A DNA stretch of 64,000 nucleotides from Rhizophagus irregularis (lineage: Eukaryota; Glomeromycota; Glomeromycetes; Glomerales; Glomeraceae). The notes below the pieces were generated by a model. The model was not told where the DNA came from. It searched no databases and saw nothing but the letters and a program-made list of their open reading frames with translations. Each line of letters opens with the position of its first letter. The stretch's first letter is position 1. The position numbers and the translations under genes are program-made. Below, in pieces: positions 22,600-34,579 of the stretch. Where the stretch lies: contig NC_089430.1 in assembly GCF_026210795.1 (NCBI RefSeq), forward strand, positions 1,922,001 to 1,986,000. Direction: 5' to 3'.

Positions 22600-24608
22600 C
22601 TATGAACTATCCTGACTATTCTTTCTTGATGTACTTGTTGATGTTGAAGCCGAATTTGAATTTGGTGTGCTGATGTTTAATTTAGCTGATACAGCTGCTG
22701 CCAAGTCAAGATTTCCATTTCCATTGGCTGAATTCCTTGTCGCTTGTTGAAGTAATTGCATTTGTGAATTTGAAAAAACATCCTGCATATACATACTTGC
22801 TACTCTTGACATAGGATATTGTTTATAAGAGCCTGTTGATATAAGTTCTTCCATGGCTTTTTCACAAAATATTTCAAGAATTCGCTCAAGCTATATATTC
22901 GTGGAAAGAAAAAGTAAGTAATATGAAAATACGAAATAAAAAAAAAAGGAATTGCAAATATTAAATATTAAGATATCTTACTTGAGCTCTTCCAATATTT
23001 GTTAATTTGACAATCTCTGTTGGATTAAATTCGTCAAATTTGATTTCAAATCTAAATTTGGCGGCTCTAAAAATATATATATATACAACATATATATTTT
23101 TTAATATACAATTATCGGCGTACCAAAAGTTTTAAGCAAAAAAAAAAAAGATATTTACGCTGCAAAGAATTTCAAATTTTCAGTAGCACGATAAGTTCTT
23201 GATGTATCCTCATGTATTTTATCAATGAATCCAAATGGTCGTTTTGATCGTCTTACTATCGTATTATAAATAATACATAATAATTTACCGTCTCTGTTTT
23301 GAAGAAAGAAAACAATTTAAATAAAAAAATGGTAATGACTTTTTTAAATAAAAAAGTGTTAGAATAATACTAATAATACTCACGCTAATGAAGCCAAGAA
23401 TTCGGTTTTATCGACACTAGGATCTGGTAAAGGAGTGTAATCAGGTAATTGTTTTGATTTTGAAGGACGATGAGCTTCCAAGAAAGCATGATATCTGGTT
23501 ATAACAACATCACCAAATACATCAGGGTTTACCCAATCATTATTTGGATGACCAGGTGATAAAGGAGGAGTAATGGCAGCGACTCCTTGCTTCAAATCTT
23601 CCTCTGAACTTACTGATGAAGGTCTTAAATAAGAAGTATTTGGAGGATATAAATCTGTATCATCAAATAATAAACATTCCTCAACCACTTCTAAATATTT
23701 CGTTAAAATATTACGTTGACGATCTAAAGAATGAAAATTTGATTCTTTATATAAATGACCATCTTCACTACTACTATCATCTTCATCTCTGTGAGATTCT
23801 TCTAAATTACTAATCATTTCTAATACTTCTAAAGTAGTAGCACGGATTCTTGATAATGATTCAGCTGATAAATCTTCTTTAAACATTGAATAATTTTTAA
23901 CGGACTGTACAGCTTTTGTGGTGGTCTCAATAGCTGCTAATATATCAACAGATACTGGATTCGCTTCAGCTTTAACTTCACCGGTTACCATACACCAAGC
24001 GTCTATCATGGCTTGAATATCAGCATGACATGTAGCAAGTAATACATCAGGATCCGTTTCCACATCTAATTTTGAAGTGAGATATGCTGGAAGTGGTGGT
24101 GGTGAAGGTGGAAGTGGAGTTGGAGGGAAATCTTCATCAGGTTCCTCTGTTACTTCTAATAAATCAGTAACATTCGTATTTATACTAAGCTTCAATTTCT
24201 TTTCAGCTTCCTCTCTGATTAACATAATTAATTAGATATAAATAAATTGAAATAAATGAAAATTCAAATATATAAAAAAGAATGGAATACTTACAAATGC
24301 TTTGGTTTTTTTGGTTTTATAATTATACCACGTTTAGCGTAAAAATGTTGTAAATGAGTAATAGAACCCAAAGCAAGTACACTTTGTCTCTTCTTTGCAC
24401 TTTTAGCAAATTCTCTTGGTTTTGCGGGTTTTTTGTAACCACGTTTCCCAGGAGAACCGGGAGACGGCATTGTAAAACCTCTAGAGACAGGTCTTGGGTC
24501 GTATTCAGTATTTATGGTACCATTAAAAGGACTTGTGGTATATAATACAGGAATGGATTGGTGACGAGGTGGTGTACTTTTTGGTAAATCGACCACTGGG
24601 GAACCCAT
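22600..24608 (-). CDS. Calponin-homology-like domain protein, five exons
   Basis: Exons 24608-24295, 24214-23384, 23293-23159, 23066-22982 and 22890-22600 join in frame through 80-92 bp GT-AG introns to 551 residues. The N-terminal part is Pro/Lys-rich. The middle (about 110-330) is acidic with a polyproline 'PPTPLPPSPPPLP' run. The C-terminal part (about 345-470) reads 'FLASLADGKLLCIIYN', 'RPFGFIDKIHED', 'TYRATENLKFFAAAAKF', 'PTEIVKLTNIGRAQLERIL', the pattern of a calponin-homology-like helical domain, which in other proteins binds actin or signalling partners. The tail is Ser/Thr/Asn-rich. I infer a cytoskeletal or polarity scaffold role; that is family logic, not proof. The start ATG at 24608 precedes the first in-frame exon and has no upstream in-frame alternative close by. 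Confidence 0.75.
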
Positions 24609-27600
24609 GGTTATTTGTGTATATGTGTGAATATTTGAAAGTTACTTTTATTTATGTTTTGTTTTTTTTTTTTTCTTTTTCTTTTTTTCTTTTTAGTCGT
24701 TAAAAAATAACTTTTATTATAGAAAAAATAAAAGTTTTTTGAAACCGTATAATAGAACCAAACAATTTAAAATTTGATATTTGATAATATACTTTTATTG
24801 AAACTTTTTTTTTTAAAAAAAAGAATTTGTTTCAAAATTTGTTTGAATATTCACAATTAGGATAAATCGGTAAATCGGGAAGTAATGAATGATATAAATA
24901 GTAGGAGATATACGTTGTTGATGTTTATTATGCGCGGTTTAAGGGGTGGAGGGGAGAAAAAAAAGGAAAGATATGGAAAGATTTGATGAATGTGAATATT
25001 TTTTTCGTGAAAAGATAAAAAATAATATAAAAGGAATGAAAGAGATAGAGAGAGAAAAGTATGAATGAAAGAAAAATGAAACGGAAGAAATAAAGGAATG
25101 TAAAAATTAAAAACAAATATAAAACGATTAATAAAAAATAATTAAAAAAATAGGTCATTCAGCTTAAATAAAAAATATTAAAAAATATTATTACCTTTTC
25201 GTGTATAATTTGTAGTTTATAATTTGTAAGTTGCAGATAATTTGTACGAATAATAATGCGTCTTTGATAGATTTGTTTGTTAAAGTAGTCTCGAGTGGAT
25301 TTAAGTGGTACAATTTTCTTTTTAAAATATTAATACATGTGTTTTTTTTTGTGTTTAGTCTATAATTTGGTCTTTATATATATATATATATAATAGAAAG
25401 ATGAAACGTTTTAATAAGCACGATTTGCAGGTTTGAAAAAAAAAATTATATATATGTGTAAAAAAAAATAAAAAAAAAAATTTTTTTTTTCGAAAAAATT
25501 TTGGAGCAAAAAGAAGAGAGCACGGTCATTTTATATATAGTCATAAACATAATGGGGATTTCCGCTGATAAATCTTAATACATCACGTGGAATCTAAAAA
25601 GCCAACTTTACTGTAAGTTTATTAAACGTGGAATCATATAAATTGTAGTTCTATTTTCGGACTATTTTCCGAAAATTTTCTTTTCAAAGCCACTTCACTT
25701 CCATTTTTATCAGAAGTGTTTACTATTAAAATACTGTACAATTTAAAATAAATCAATGAACGTTGAATATGTAAGAGTAATTCTGAATCGAATTTGCTCC
25801 TAATGCACCTTTGGTTTTGCAACAGACTAATTAACAAACAATACATTTCGTGATGAAAATTTCGCAGGATCTAAAAAGAATAAGGTAATTTAACCATTAT
25901 TGGTTACTCACTCTACGAATAATAGATTGAACCTTAAAAAATTTTGTCATAGTTCTTTTGTTTTTGCCTTTTACAAAACAGGACCATTGTTTCCTTTGAA
26001 TGAACGACCATTTATATTTTATCTTTCTTATCTTTTCTTCTTTGCCTTGTTAAGAGAGAGAGATAGATTTTTTTGTTATTATTATTATTTAATATTCTTT
26101 TCTCATTCTCTTATTTCGAATAATATTGTATATTCATTTTCTTCAATGTACAGCTTTATTTAGTAAATACAATAATGCCAGCCACATAATTCCTTCTTTA
26201 ATTAAGATCTACTTTATATATTCACATGTTATCGATTGTTGTAATGAACATTGATGGATATATTATTATTAATGATTTTAGTATCGGGTTACGGGAATAT
26301 CTTAAAAAAGAATATGGATTATTTACTATATTGTGACCGGATTATTCATTTGAAATTTTCGGCCTTTACTTTTTTTAAAAAAATATTATATATTAACAAT
26401 TGATTTAATTCCGCAGTAGCTTATTTTGTATTACACTTGAAAATGTACTTAACCAATAACGATTTTTTTAAATAATCTGGTCTTTCGTTCTAACGATATT
26501 AATATTAATGTAAGACGACATTTTCTTTCATCATTACCCTTTTACTTGAATTGTTATCTGTTCGTCTCAAATAAATAACAATATCATTATTTTGTTAGAT
26601 GATGATCATATTGCATATTTTAACAAGTATTTTACCCATATTTTTCATATTTACCATATTTAAATATTTCTAGCTTTTTCTAGCGGTTGAATGAATTCTC
26701 CCGTTATATTATTATTATTATTTACAAAAAAGTTTTTTTGAAAAAAAAAAAAGGGATAAATAAAATTAGTTGTTGTTGTTTCTTTTTTTCATGTAACGTA
26801 GGAATTTATCTAGAAAAATTTGTTTGCTTATTAAATTTTTTTTTTCTTTTTTTTCTCATGATCATGGGTTAAATATGCATTAAATTTAAATATTGTTTGT
26901 ATTTTGTATATATTATTTTTGTATATATTTTGTACAAGTCCACGCGGTAATTTTTCTACAATTAATTAAATTGTTAACCAAGAACAAAACAAAAAAATTT
27001 GTAGCGCAGTTAATGTTGTTTAATGTTGGAAAATTTCCGGCTGATCATAAAAAAAGTAATACCGGTTTACCGTTTTTACGCAATATCATACTAGTCTACA
27101 GCATTTGCATTTTTTTTTTCGCCAATTTCACGTGATTAAATTAGGGTCACAAAAAAAAAACGCCAAATAAATAAATTCACACTCCTAAACGTGTAACATA
27201 AACATGAATGTCTAAAGTCAACAAACCGGTTTCTTAATTACCGTAGAACAGAATAAAACCGAATTTCTCTTGTTCGAATACCAAAATGGAACTGCATTAT
27301 GGAGCGAACACATAGGGAAATTTATATATATTATTGTTAAATAGCCGACGCTTTTATTACGAATTTACGATTAAAAAAATTTAGGAAAAATCTTTAAGGC
27401 ACAGTGATATTGATCAGAAAAAGGATAAGGATGAAATTAGTACAGAATTTTATAGGATTATAACTGTCTTACTATGATGAAAAGAAAGCAGCAAGGATTT
27501 GATTTTGTGAGAAAGACAATATTGTTGAATTTGTTATCTGTTGAATCATCGTACTAGTGGTTCTAGAATAAGAGCGAATAAGAGCTCTATCGATGATTTA

Positions 27601-28065
27601 TTCTGAATTATTATTACAAGAAGAAACACTACAAAGTTACAACATCTTTCGTTTAAAGGTTAAACGACTATATACTCTTACAGCCGTATCCGATGTACAT
27701 GATAAATACGATAAATACCATAGATATAACCATAATTATTATTAGAATCAATTAAATTTATTTTGAGCAAAACTAGCGTACCAGGAATGCATGTGTGATG
27801 GACCCAGAAAATGTGGACTTTTACTACTCCTTCTTACTTGATATATGGAAAAAATCAGAAATATAAATGGGTATATTATCCTATCTGCTTTTGAAACCAG
27901 CGTTAAGTTTTAATACAGCAGAAATATTATTATTATTTAACAAATGTTTCGAATATTATTGTTAGAATAGTGTTAGGGTTTAGTGTAATGGTTTAGTGTT
28001 AGGTCTTGCGTTTGGGTTAAGTATTAGATTATAGTGTTGGAGGTTTCAATGTTAGGATTTAGAGC
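24609..28065. other. Long intergenic region without a supported gene
   Basis: About 3.5 kb with no convincing ORF. Frames of 60-90 codons here are hydrophobic low-complexity strings. 24950-25140 is purine-rich on the plus strand. 27955-28060 contains a run of 'ttagggttta'/'tttagtgttagg' variants resembling decayed telomeric sequence. The first few hundred bases are the promoter side of the CH-like gene. Confidence 0.55.
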
Positions 28066-28242
28066 CTAGGAAATTTTTCAGTGTCACCTCTTCTATTCTT
28101 TACTATGGGGGCGGAAAAGTTATTTGTCATCAATTATATTTCATAGTCGTCTAGGAAATTTTTCAGTGTCACCTCTTCTATCCTATACTGTGGGGATGTG
28201 GGGAGCGGGAGAGTTATTTTCATCAATTATATTTCATAGTTG
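28066..28242. repeat. Tandem duplication of an 85-92 bp unit
   Basis: Units start at 28066 and 28151 with 'ctaggaaatttttcagtgtc' and both end in 'catcaattatatttcatagt'. The second carries a short G-rich insertion ('gatgtggggagcgggag'). Confidence 0.85.
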
Positions 28243-28846
28243 TCATACCATGTCTGTACATCCCATGTAAAAATTAATAATCTTTGTTTTGTCTTATTTA
28301 AACCCAACCTATTCTGCACTCCTATAAAGAGAACAAAGAAAAAGCAAGAAAAAGGGATTTTTTAAAAAGAAATGTTATGAAAAAGGGCGTAGGTTTACTG
28401 TATTAATAAAAATTGTTAATTTTTAATAGCTTTTTTTTAATATATACATTGAGCGGGATTTTATAGTGAAGTGATATTTGATTTGGGCATTTGGCCAAGT
28501 GTTTGGAATTTTTTTTTTAAAAAAAAATTCCAATTATAATAAATTTTCATTTAACATAATAAAATTTTCAGTAGGATTGATTTATCAAAATATTGATGCT
28601 ATATAAATAAAGTAAATTAGTGAATTAAGAGTTTATACTTTATAAATTAAAATTGAACACGAAAAATCCAATATTATTATTATTTACATATTAATATTAA
28701 ATTATGAGATAATTTATACTCTAAATTATTTACTTTTTCTTTTAAAAAAAATTACCCTCATATTAAATTATTTACAAAAAAAGAAAAGATTTTTAAAACA
28801 ATTACATTTTTCAAATAACTATCAAAAATTATTCCTAAAAAAAATA

Positions 28847-30715
28847 CTACTCTTTCCTTTTGGCACCATATTGTGTTAAAAGTTTCTCATTCATTGGGCT
28901 TAAACCATTTACATTTTGAATACGTGCATTATATGTTGTTAACGCTGATTGATAAGGAACCCAACGTAATTTAACTTGTAATTTATGACCATCTTGACCA
29001 TCTTGACCATCTTGTTCTATCTGCCAGTAACGATAAAATTTATTTCCATTACCAACATTTTCACTACTATTAATTGTGTGTAGAAATAATCCTTCTGATG
29101 TCTTATTCCATGCTATATGAGATACACAACCTATAAAACCTCGAATAACTGCCAAGGATTTACTGTCAGATGATGCTGACCATATACGTACAGTACAATC
29201 ACGACTTGCTGATACGATTAATTTACCATCAGGAGAAAATTTAACATCACATATTATATTTTTATGCTCATCAAAAATTTTCTGTGGTTTGTTAGAATCT
29301 TTTATTGACCATAAAGTTACTGTATAATTCCATCCTCCTGTTATAATAAATTCATTATCAGGAGAAAATGCAACGCATTCTATGCAGGGTCTCTCGTGAC
29401 CGAAAGATATTTGATGATTAAAGGTAGCCAATAATTTTCTCTCTTTTAGTGACCATAAACGCACGGTATTATCCCAACTTCCTGAAGCAAGTAATTCTCC
29501 ATCAGGTGAGAATGATACACAATTAACTTGCCATTCATGCCCTCGAAAAGTATGAACCAATTCTCTTTCTTTCACTGAAAATAGTTTTATGCCATAATAA
29601 TTTCCTAAAGATCCTCCCTCAATCCAAGGTCCTGCTGCAATGAATTCACTATTCGGTGAAATTGAAATACAATTAAATTTCCATTCTAGTAATTCTTCAG
29701 CTTCAAAAGTAAAAAATGGATTTTGATTTTCTTTTGTAGATAGATGAATAAGATTATCTCTTCCTAAGGCAATAAATTTACCATCAGGAGAAAATGCAGG
29801 CCAATAATCTGATGAATGAAGACCTCGAAGGATTCCAAAACTATCAACAATCCATTCCTCATTTGGAGAAAATAATTCATCATTGATTAAAACCCGTCCT
29901 AAACTATGTGTGAATTTTTCTTTATTTTTTATTGACCATAGACGTATTTTTCCATCAATACCTCCTGATGCAACATAATTACTATTACTTGAAACACTAG
30001 TAACTCTATCAGTATGACCACAAAATACATGTAACAACTTTATCTCTTCTACTGACCACGACCATAAATTTACTGTACAATCCCAACTTCCTGATATGAT
30101 AAGTTCACCATTAGGTGAAAATAAAGTGCTAGAAATTTCATCTTTATATGCTTTAAATGTATGTAACAATTTTCTCTCTTTTATCGACCATAAGCAAATC
30201 ATACCATTTTTACTTTCCGAAACAATAAATTCATTATTTGGAGAGAATGAAACACTGCTAACACCACCATTATGTCCTTTAAACACGTGTACCAATTTTT
30301 TCTCATTTACGGACCATAAATAAACCATATTATCCATACTTCCTGAAACAATGAGGTTACTATTAGATGAAAATGAAACACTGTTAACATCGCCTTTATG
30401 TTCTTTAAATCCATGAAATAGTCTTTTCCCTCTTACGGACCATAAACGAACAGTACGGTCTCTACTTCCTGAAACAACATATTTACCATTAGGTGAAATC
30501 GAAACACTTAAAATTTTATCTGTATGTTCTTCAAAATCTGCAAATTTTTCATAAGTGAATGATTCTTTATTCCTATTTATCCAAAGACCAATAGTATTGT
30601 TCCATCTCTCTAAGGCTATTAATGATCCATCTGATGATATTGAAACAGAAGCCTTCCAGCTCAAATCATTTACATAAACATATCTATCTAATTCACCGTA
30701 TGATCTCCATATTTC
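28847..30715 (-). CDS. WD40 beta-propeller region of a broken kinase-Sel1-pentapeptide-WD40 locus
   Basis: The open frame extends from just after a TAA at 30716-30718 to a stop at 28847. The first possible start is a TTG; there is no ATG at the N-terminal edge. About ten WD repeats can be counted, with phrases such as 'VSFSPDGELLASGSWDNTV' and 'RLWS' at the ends of blades, which is enough for one seven-blade propeller plus part of a second. The C-terminal tail contains a triple 'DGQ' repeat and no known domain. WD40 propellers are protein-docking platforms. The frame is the same as that of the Sel1-pentapeptide ORF upstream (17 codons and one stop apart), so the two were very probably one protein. 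As it stands it could only be expressed by stop readthrough or from an internal start. Confidence 0.8.
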   Translation of the reverse strand, partial: EIWRSYGELDRYVYVNDLSWKASVSISSDGSLIALERWNNTIGLWINRNKESFTYEKFADFEEHTDKILSVSISPNGKYVVSGSRDRTVRLWSVRGKRLFHGFKEHKGDVNSVSFSSNSNLIVSGSMDNMVYLWSVNEKKLVHVFKGHNGGVSSVSFSPNNEFIVSESKNGMICLWSIKERKLLHTFKAYKDEISSTLFSPNGELIISGSWDCTVNLWSWSVEEIKLLHVFCGHTDRVTSVSSNSNYVASGGIDGKIRLWSIKNKEKFTHSLGRVLINDELFSPNEEWIVDSFGILRGLHSSDYWPAFSPDGKFIALGRDNLIHLSTKENQNPFFTFEAEELLEWKFNCISISPNSEFIAAGPWIEGGSLGNYYGIKLFSVKERELVHTFRGHEWQVNCVSFSPDGELLASGSWDNTVRLWSLKERKLLATFNHQISFGHERPCIECVAFSPDNEFIITGGWNYTVTLWSIKDSNKPQKIFDEHKNIICDVKFSPDGKLIVSASRDCTVRIWSASSDSKSLAVIRGFIGCVSHIAWNKTSEGLFLHTINSSENVGNGNKFYRYWQIEQDGQDGQDGHKLQVKLRWVPYQSALTTYNARIQNVNGLSPMNEKLLTQYGAKRKE

Positions 30716-31627
30716 TTAATAAGTTTCAGCATTATAAAGTATAATAGTGTCTCTAGTAGCTCCTACTAAAAATTTTTCATTTTGGGAATAACAGCAAGAA
30801 ATACCATCATGATCAGCTTTATGATAACCGGTATCCAAGTTTTTTAATACTAAAAAAGGGTTTTCACCAAATTCTACTCCAGTCATATTGGCATGATTAA
30901 AATTTACTTTTTGAAGCCATGCTCCTTGTAAGTGGACATTTCTTAAATCGGCCCCTTGAAATTGTGCATGATCGAACATCCCATAACTAAGATCAGCTCC
31001 CGGTATACGGATCCCATTTAAATCAGCTCCCTTAAATTGCACTCCAGCTTTAACTAGTAATGTGATGGCATTGGCTGCCACATTTTGAAAAGATTCATCA
31101 GTTTTTGAGCGTTTTATGAATTCATGTAACTGATTCTTAAATGATTCCTCTTGAATGCACTCCGCTAAAAATTGAATAACTGATTGTTCACCCAAGGGCT
31201 TAAGTTTATTTATTATAGCGTCTGCTTTGAGGAACTCCTGTTGAATTTCTTCTGATTCATTGATATCTTCATAAATGGCGCTACTCCAATAAAGAATTAT
31301 ATAAAAAGGAATACTGATTATTATCGCGAAACAGGTACATCTTATATAATTTCTTAAATAATTCGGAAGCTTTGCCATAATTTTTATCAATAATTTTCCC
31401 TCTTTAAACATAAGAGCAAGATTACGCAGAGCCACATTATGCCCTAAGTTAGCTGCTTTTTCATATAATTCAAATGCCTTATGCCTATCAACGCTAGTTC
31501 CGATTCCATTACTATAACAATATCCAAGCATAAATATTCCATTTAAATATTCTCCTTTATAAGATTCTTCAAATAATTTAAAGGGTTTCTCATAATCTAA
31601 ATTAACACCTTCACCCATTTTATACAT
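30716..31627 (-). CDS. Sel1-repeat, membrane segment and pentapeptide-repeat protein piece
   Basis: A 303-residue ORF from ATG 31627. Residues 1-80 contain two Sel1-like repeats ('FMLGYCYSNGIGTSVDRHKA', 'AFELYEKAANLGHNVALRNL'). One hydrophobic transmembrane-like segment follows near 97-115 ('FAIIISIPFYIILYW'), then a helical linker and a run of pentapeptide-like repeats at about 200-250 ('ADLNG', 'ADLSY', 'AQFQG', 'ADLRN', 'VNFNH', 'ANMTG'). The end leads into a first WD-like strand ('FLVGATRDTIILYN'). A single TAA separates it from the WD40 ORF in the same frame. Upstream Sel1 sequence continues in a shifted frame. Sel1 and WD repeats are adaptors; the pentapeptide run between them is the odd element for a fungal protein. 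Confidence 0.75.
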   Translation of the reverse strand: MYKMGEGVNLDYEKPFKLFEESYKGEYLNGIFMLGYCYSNGIGTSVDRHKAFELYEKAANLGHNVALRNLALMFKEGKLLIKIMAKLPNYLRNYIRCTCFAIIISIPFYIILYWSSAIYEDINESEEIQQEFLKADAIINKLKPLGEQSVIQFLAECIQEESFKNQLHEFIKRSKTDESFQNVAANAITLLVKAGVQFKGADLNGIRIPGADLSYGMFDHAQFQGADLRNVHLQGAWLQKVNFNHANMTGVEFGENPFLVLKNLDTGYHKADHDGISCCYSQNEKFLVGATRDTIILYNAETY

Positions 31628-33331
31628 TTGAGCTAGATTATATTATATTGAGCTATACTATTCCCTAAATTTGCCGCTTTCTCATATAATTCAATAGCGT
31701 TTCCCTTATTAATCTCGGTACCAATTCCTAAAATTTCCAAGTAAAAAGATAGAATTTGAATCCGAATCATTTTGATTATTTATTAACCAATCATAAATTT
31801 CTTTCGAATCAATGTTATAATTTTTGTAACAACCATCAAGAATATTTTCTTTCAACTCTTTCCCTTCATTTAATTTCATAAAAATATATTTAAATGTTCC
31901 ATTAATTATATTACTTAACGGTGTTTTTAAACATTTCACTAATTCAGATGTAGCCAAATTACTAAAACCAGTAGAAGAAGTAGAAGAATTAATAATATTA
32001 TCTGAATTAAATGATTGTTGTTCAGTAGTATTATCATGTACAATATCTTCCAAATTATCTGTTTGATCATTTCCTATGGTTTCGTGAGATAATAATAATT
32101 TCAATTGATCAACCACTTTATTCATAGTTGGACGATTATCTGGTTCTCCATTCCAGCAATCTATAAAAAATTAATTTTTAGTGTAAATGTTGAAATAAGA
32201 ATGTTTGAAAAATTATTATATATACTTACCAGTATAAAGCTTAGTATAAGCAATAGGAGTATCAGGAACAGGTGTTTCTCTAAAACCTTGTGAGATTCCC
32301 ATGATCAAACTAATATCATATGGTTCATTATGAAAAGGAATCATACCGCTGGATATTTCCCATAATAATATCCCAACACTATAAACATCGCTTTTTTTCA
32401 TTTAATTGGTATATTTGTATTTGATTTTTATCATTTATTTGTCTATCAAACCTTTTTGGATCAATATAAGGAATCATTCCAAATATTTTTGAGTTAATAG
32501 TAGATGCTTCTTCGATTCTTTTTGATAATCCAAAATCTGCTAACTTAATAACATTATTTTGATGAACTAATACATTACCGGAATGCTAATAATAATAATA
32601 ATAATAGATATATATAGATATAAGTCGTAATGGTAATTATTAACAATTAATGATATAACAGATAATATAAATTAACTTACCAAATCACGATGAACAATTC
32701 CTTCATCATGTAAACAAACCACAGCATAAGCCAATTGAAGTGCTAAATTGAATTTATCATCCCAATTGAGATTACTAAAATATTCCTTCAAAAAGTTTCT
32801 AAGAGTACCGCCATCGGCATACTCCATTACTAATATATAATTTTTATCTAATTAAAGAGAAAATTTTTTATATTAATTTATTTATATAAGAGTGATACAT
32901 ATACAGTATTATTATATTACATCGGTATTATTATATATTATTTTACCTTGATCAGTTGTAATTCCATAAAAACGAATAATATTCTCGTGAAAATCAACTT
33001 CACGTTGATGTTTAAGCTAAATCATATAAATAAATAAAAATAATGGGATTTACAACTCGAAAAAAAAAATAGTAGTCCGAAATACAATATTAATGATAAA
33101 TAAATAAATCAATTACCTCTTGAACAATTTCTTTAAATACTGCGGTATCGAGTTAAAAAAAAGATTTTAATGCAAAATATCTAGGAGCATGTTTCCAATT
33201 TGCACGGAATACTTTTCCAAATGCTCCAGCACCAATTACTTTAATATTAGAAAATGTTCATGATCATAATATTTAATATGTTGTTTAGAAATAGCTTCAT
33301 TAATCCATTCAACCCATTCATCATTATACAT
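31628..33331 (-). pseudogene. TKL-type protein kinase domain and first Sel1 repeats, frameshifted
   Basis: From ATG 33331, kinase motifs appear in order: 'GAGAFGKVF' glycine loop, 'FALKSF', 'YILVMEYADGGTL', 'GIVHRDL' then 'HSGNVL', 'LADFGLSK', 'SDVYSVGILLWE' and 'DNRPTMNKVVDQL'. Introns are predicted at 33116-33017, 32946-32848, 32680-32586 and 32229-32161, all GT-AG. The frame is broken by a one-base loss near 33250, an in-frame TAA at 33153-33155, one extra T in a seven-T run at 32392-32398, a shift near 31730 and a five-base gain near 31640. After the kinase comes an Asn/Ser-rich linker and Sel1-type sequence ('GIGTEINKGNAIELYEKAAN') leading into the next ORF. HRD and DFG are both intact, so the ancestor was an active kinase. 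Homopolymer errors could explain some breaks, but probably not all five. Confidence 0.75.
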
Positions 33332-34579
33332 GATAAATAATTGTTAGCGTATAATATTAATTCTCAAATTGATTTTTGGAAAGAAAGACTTTTTTTTTTC
33401 AAAAAAGAGTTACAATAAATCAATTGTTTGGCGTGGAAAATCTAACCGTTTCTGTATTCCTTCACTAATTTAGATTAATCAATTAGTTTATTTGTATTGT
33501 TTAAATTCCAATTAGGGTTATCGGAAAAAAAATTCCGATTTACAATAAACGAACAAGATTGGGAATAGGTTTTTTTTACACATAAAAAAAAAATAACAAT
33601 ATAAAGTATCGTTTAAAAATCGATAGATAAAATTTAAAATATTTTTTTGTTTGAAACGGAACGATCTTTAACAGATTGTGTATTAGACACGAATTTTTTT
33701 TTTAACGATCATCGTAATCTATATTAAAATTTCGGATTTTAAACACCGATTATACATCCTTTTATGGTTTCATCCAAACCATTGTGTTTCAACGTTTGTT
33801 TCACTAATCGTCTATATCATTTTATTATTTTGATTTTCTATTATGCATAAAAAACTGCATTATAATAATTAGTAACGTGATTTTTATGATGAAAAATGAA
33901 AATCGTGTGAGCGCCGCTTAAATGCTGACTGTTATTAAACTTAATTCGGTTTTCGGGAACTAACTTTTAAGGTAACTTATTACACTGCATGCATCACTTG
34001 ATTTCTGATAAGACTAAGGCTTAATAGTATTTTTATGAACTAATATAATTTTAGTAAGAATGAATCAAAAACATTTATGATAGTATGAAATTTTAAATCG
34101 ACTTCCTTTATTACTATATATACCGATCGATAATTATGGAAAATCAAAGCGATTCATTGCGCATTGAGGAAAAAGTTGTCGCTTACGAAAGTTGACACGA
34201 ATTATAATCATAATTATTCATAATGATCTGGCTCATATTTTGCAACTTCCCATTGTAACCCAAACTTGCTTATATCTCAAATACAACTTGGTATAACTAA
34301 ACTTGATTACTATGTAAAACATGATAAATAAGCTGAATTATTCTCTTATCCAATAATAAAATCGATCAAAAAAAGATATAATGAAATTTATTGCCCAATT
34401 ACAAACTGATTTTATTGCTGATAAAAAGAAAAAAAGATTACTTTACTCTAAAATATGAATCGGTATTGAACAAACATTACATCAAAGAAAAACTAAAATA
34501 ATCCTATTCGTTAACAATCATTTTGGTCAAAAAAAACCCCCCGGTTTAATATTATTTGTACTTCATTAAAATAATTAAC
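33332..34579. other. Intergenic, no supported gene
   Basis: A/T-rich, no long frame. A stretch at about 34430-34510 ('ctttactctaaaat', 'attacatcaaagaaaa') resembles 42070-42130, which suggests a shared 3'-flank block copied with the kinase family or an old repeat. Confidence 0.5.

Noticed and set aside
24928-25158. 76-codon hydrophobic frame suggestive of a membrane protein
   Set aside because: It reads the complement of a purine-rich stretch; the Phe/Leu/Ser bias is explained by composition.
25900-27135. Three plus-strand frames of 60-90 codons
   Set aside because: Phe/Tyr/Leu-rich strings from T-rich sequence, no motif and no plausible splicing between them.
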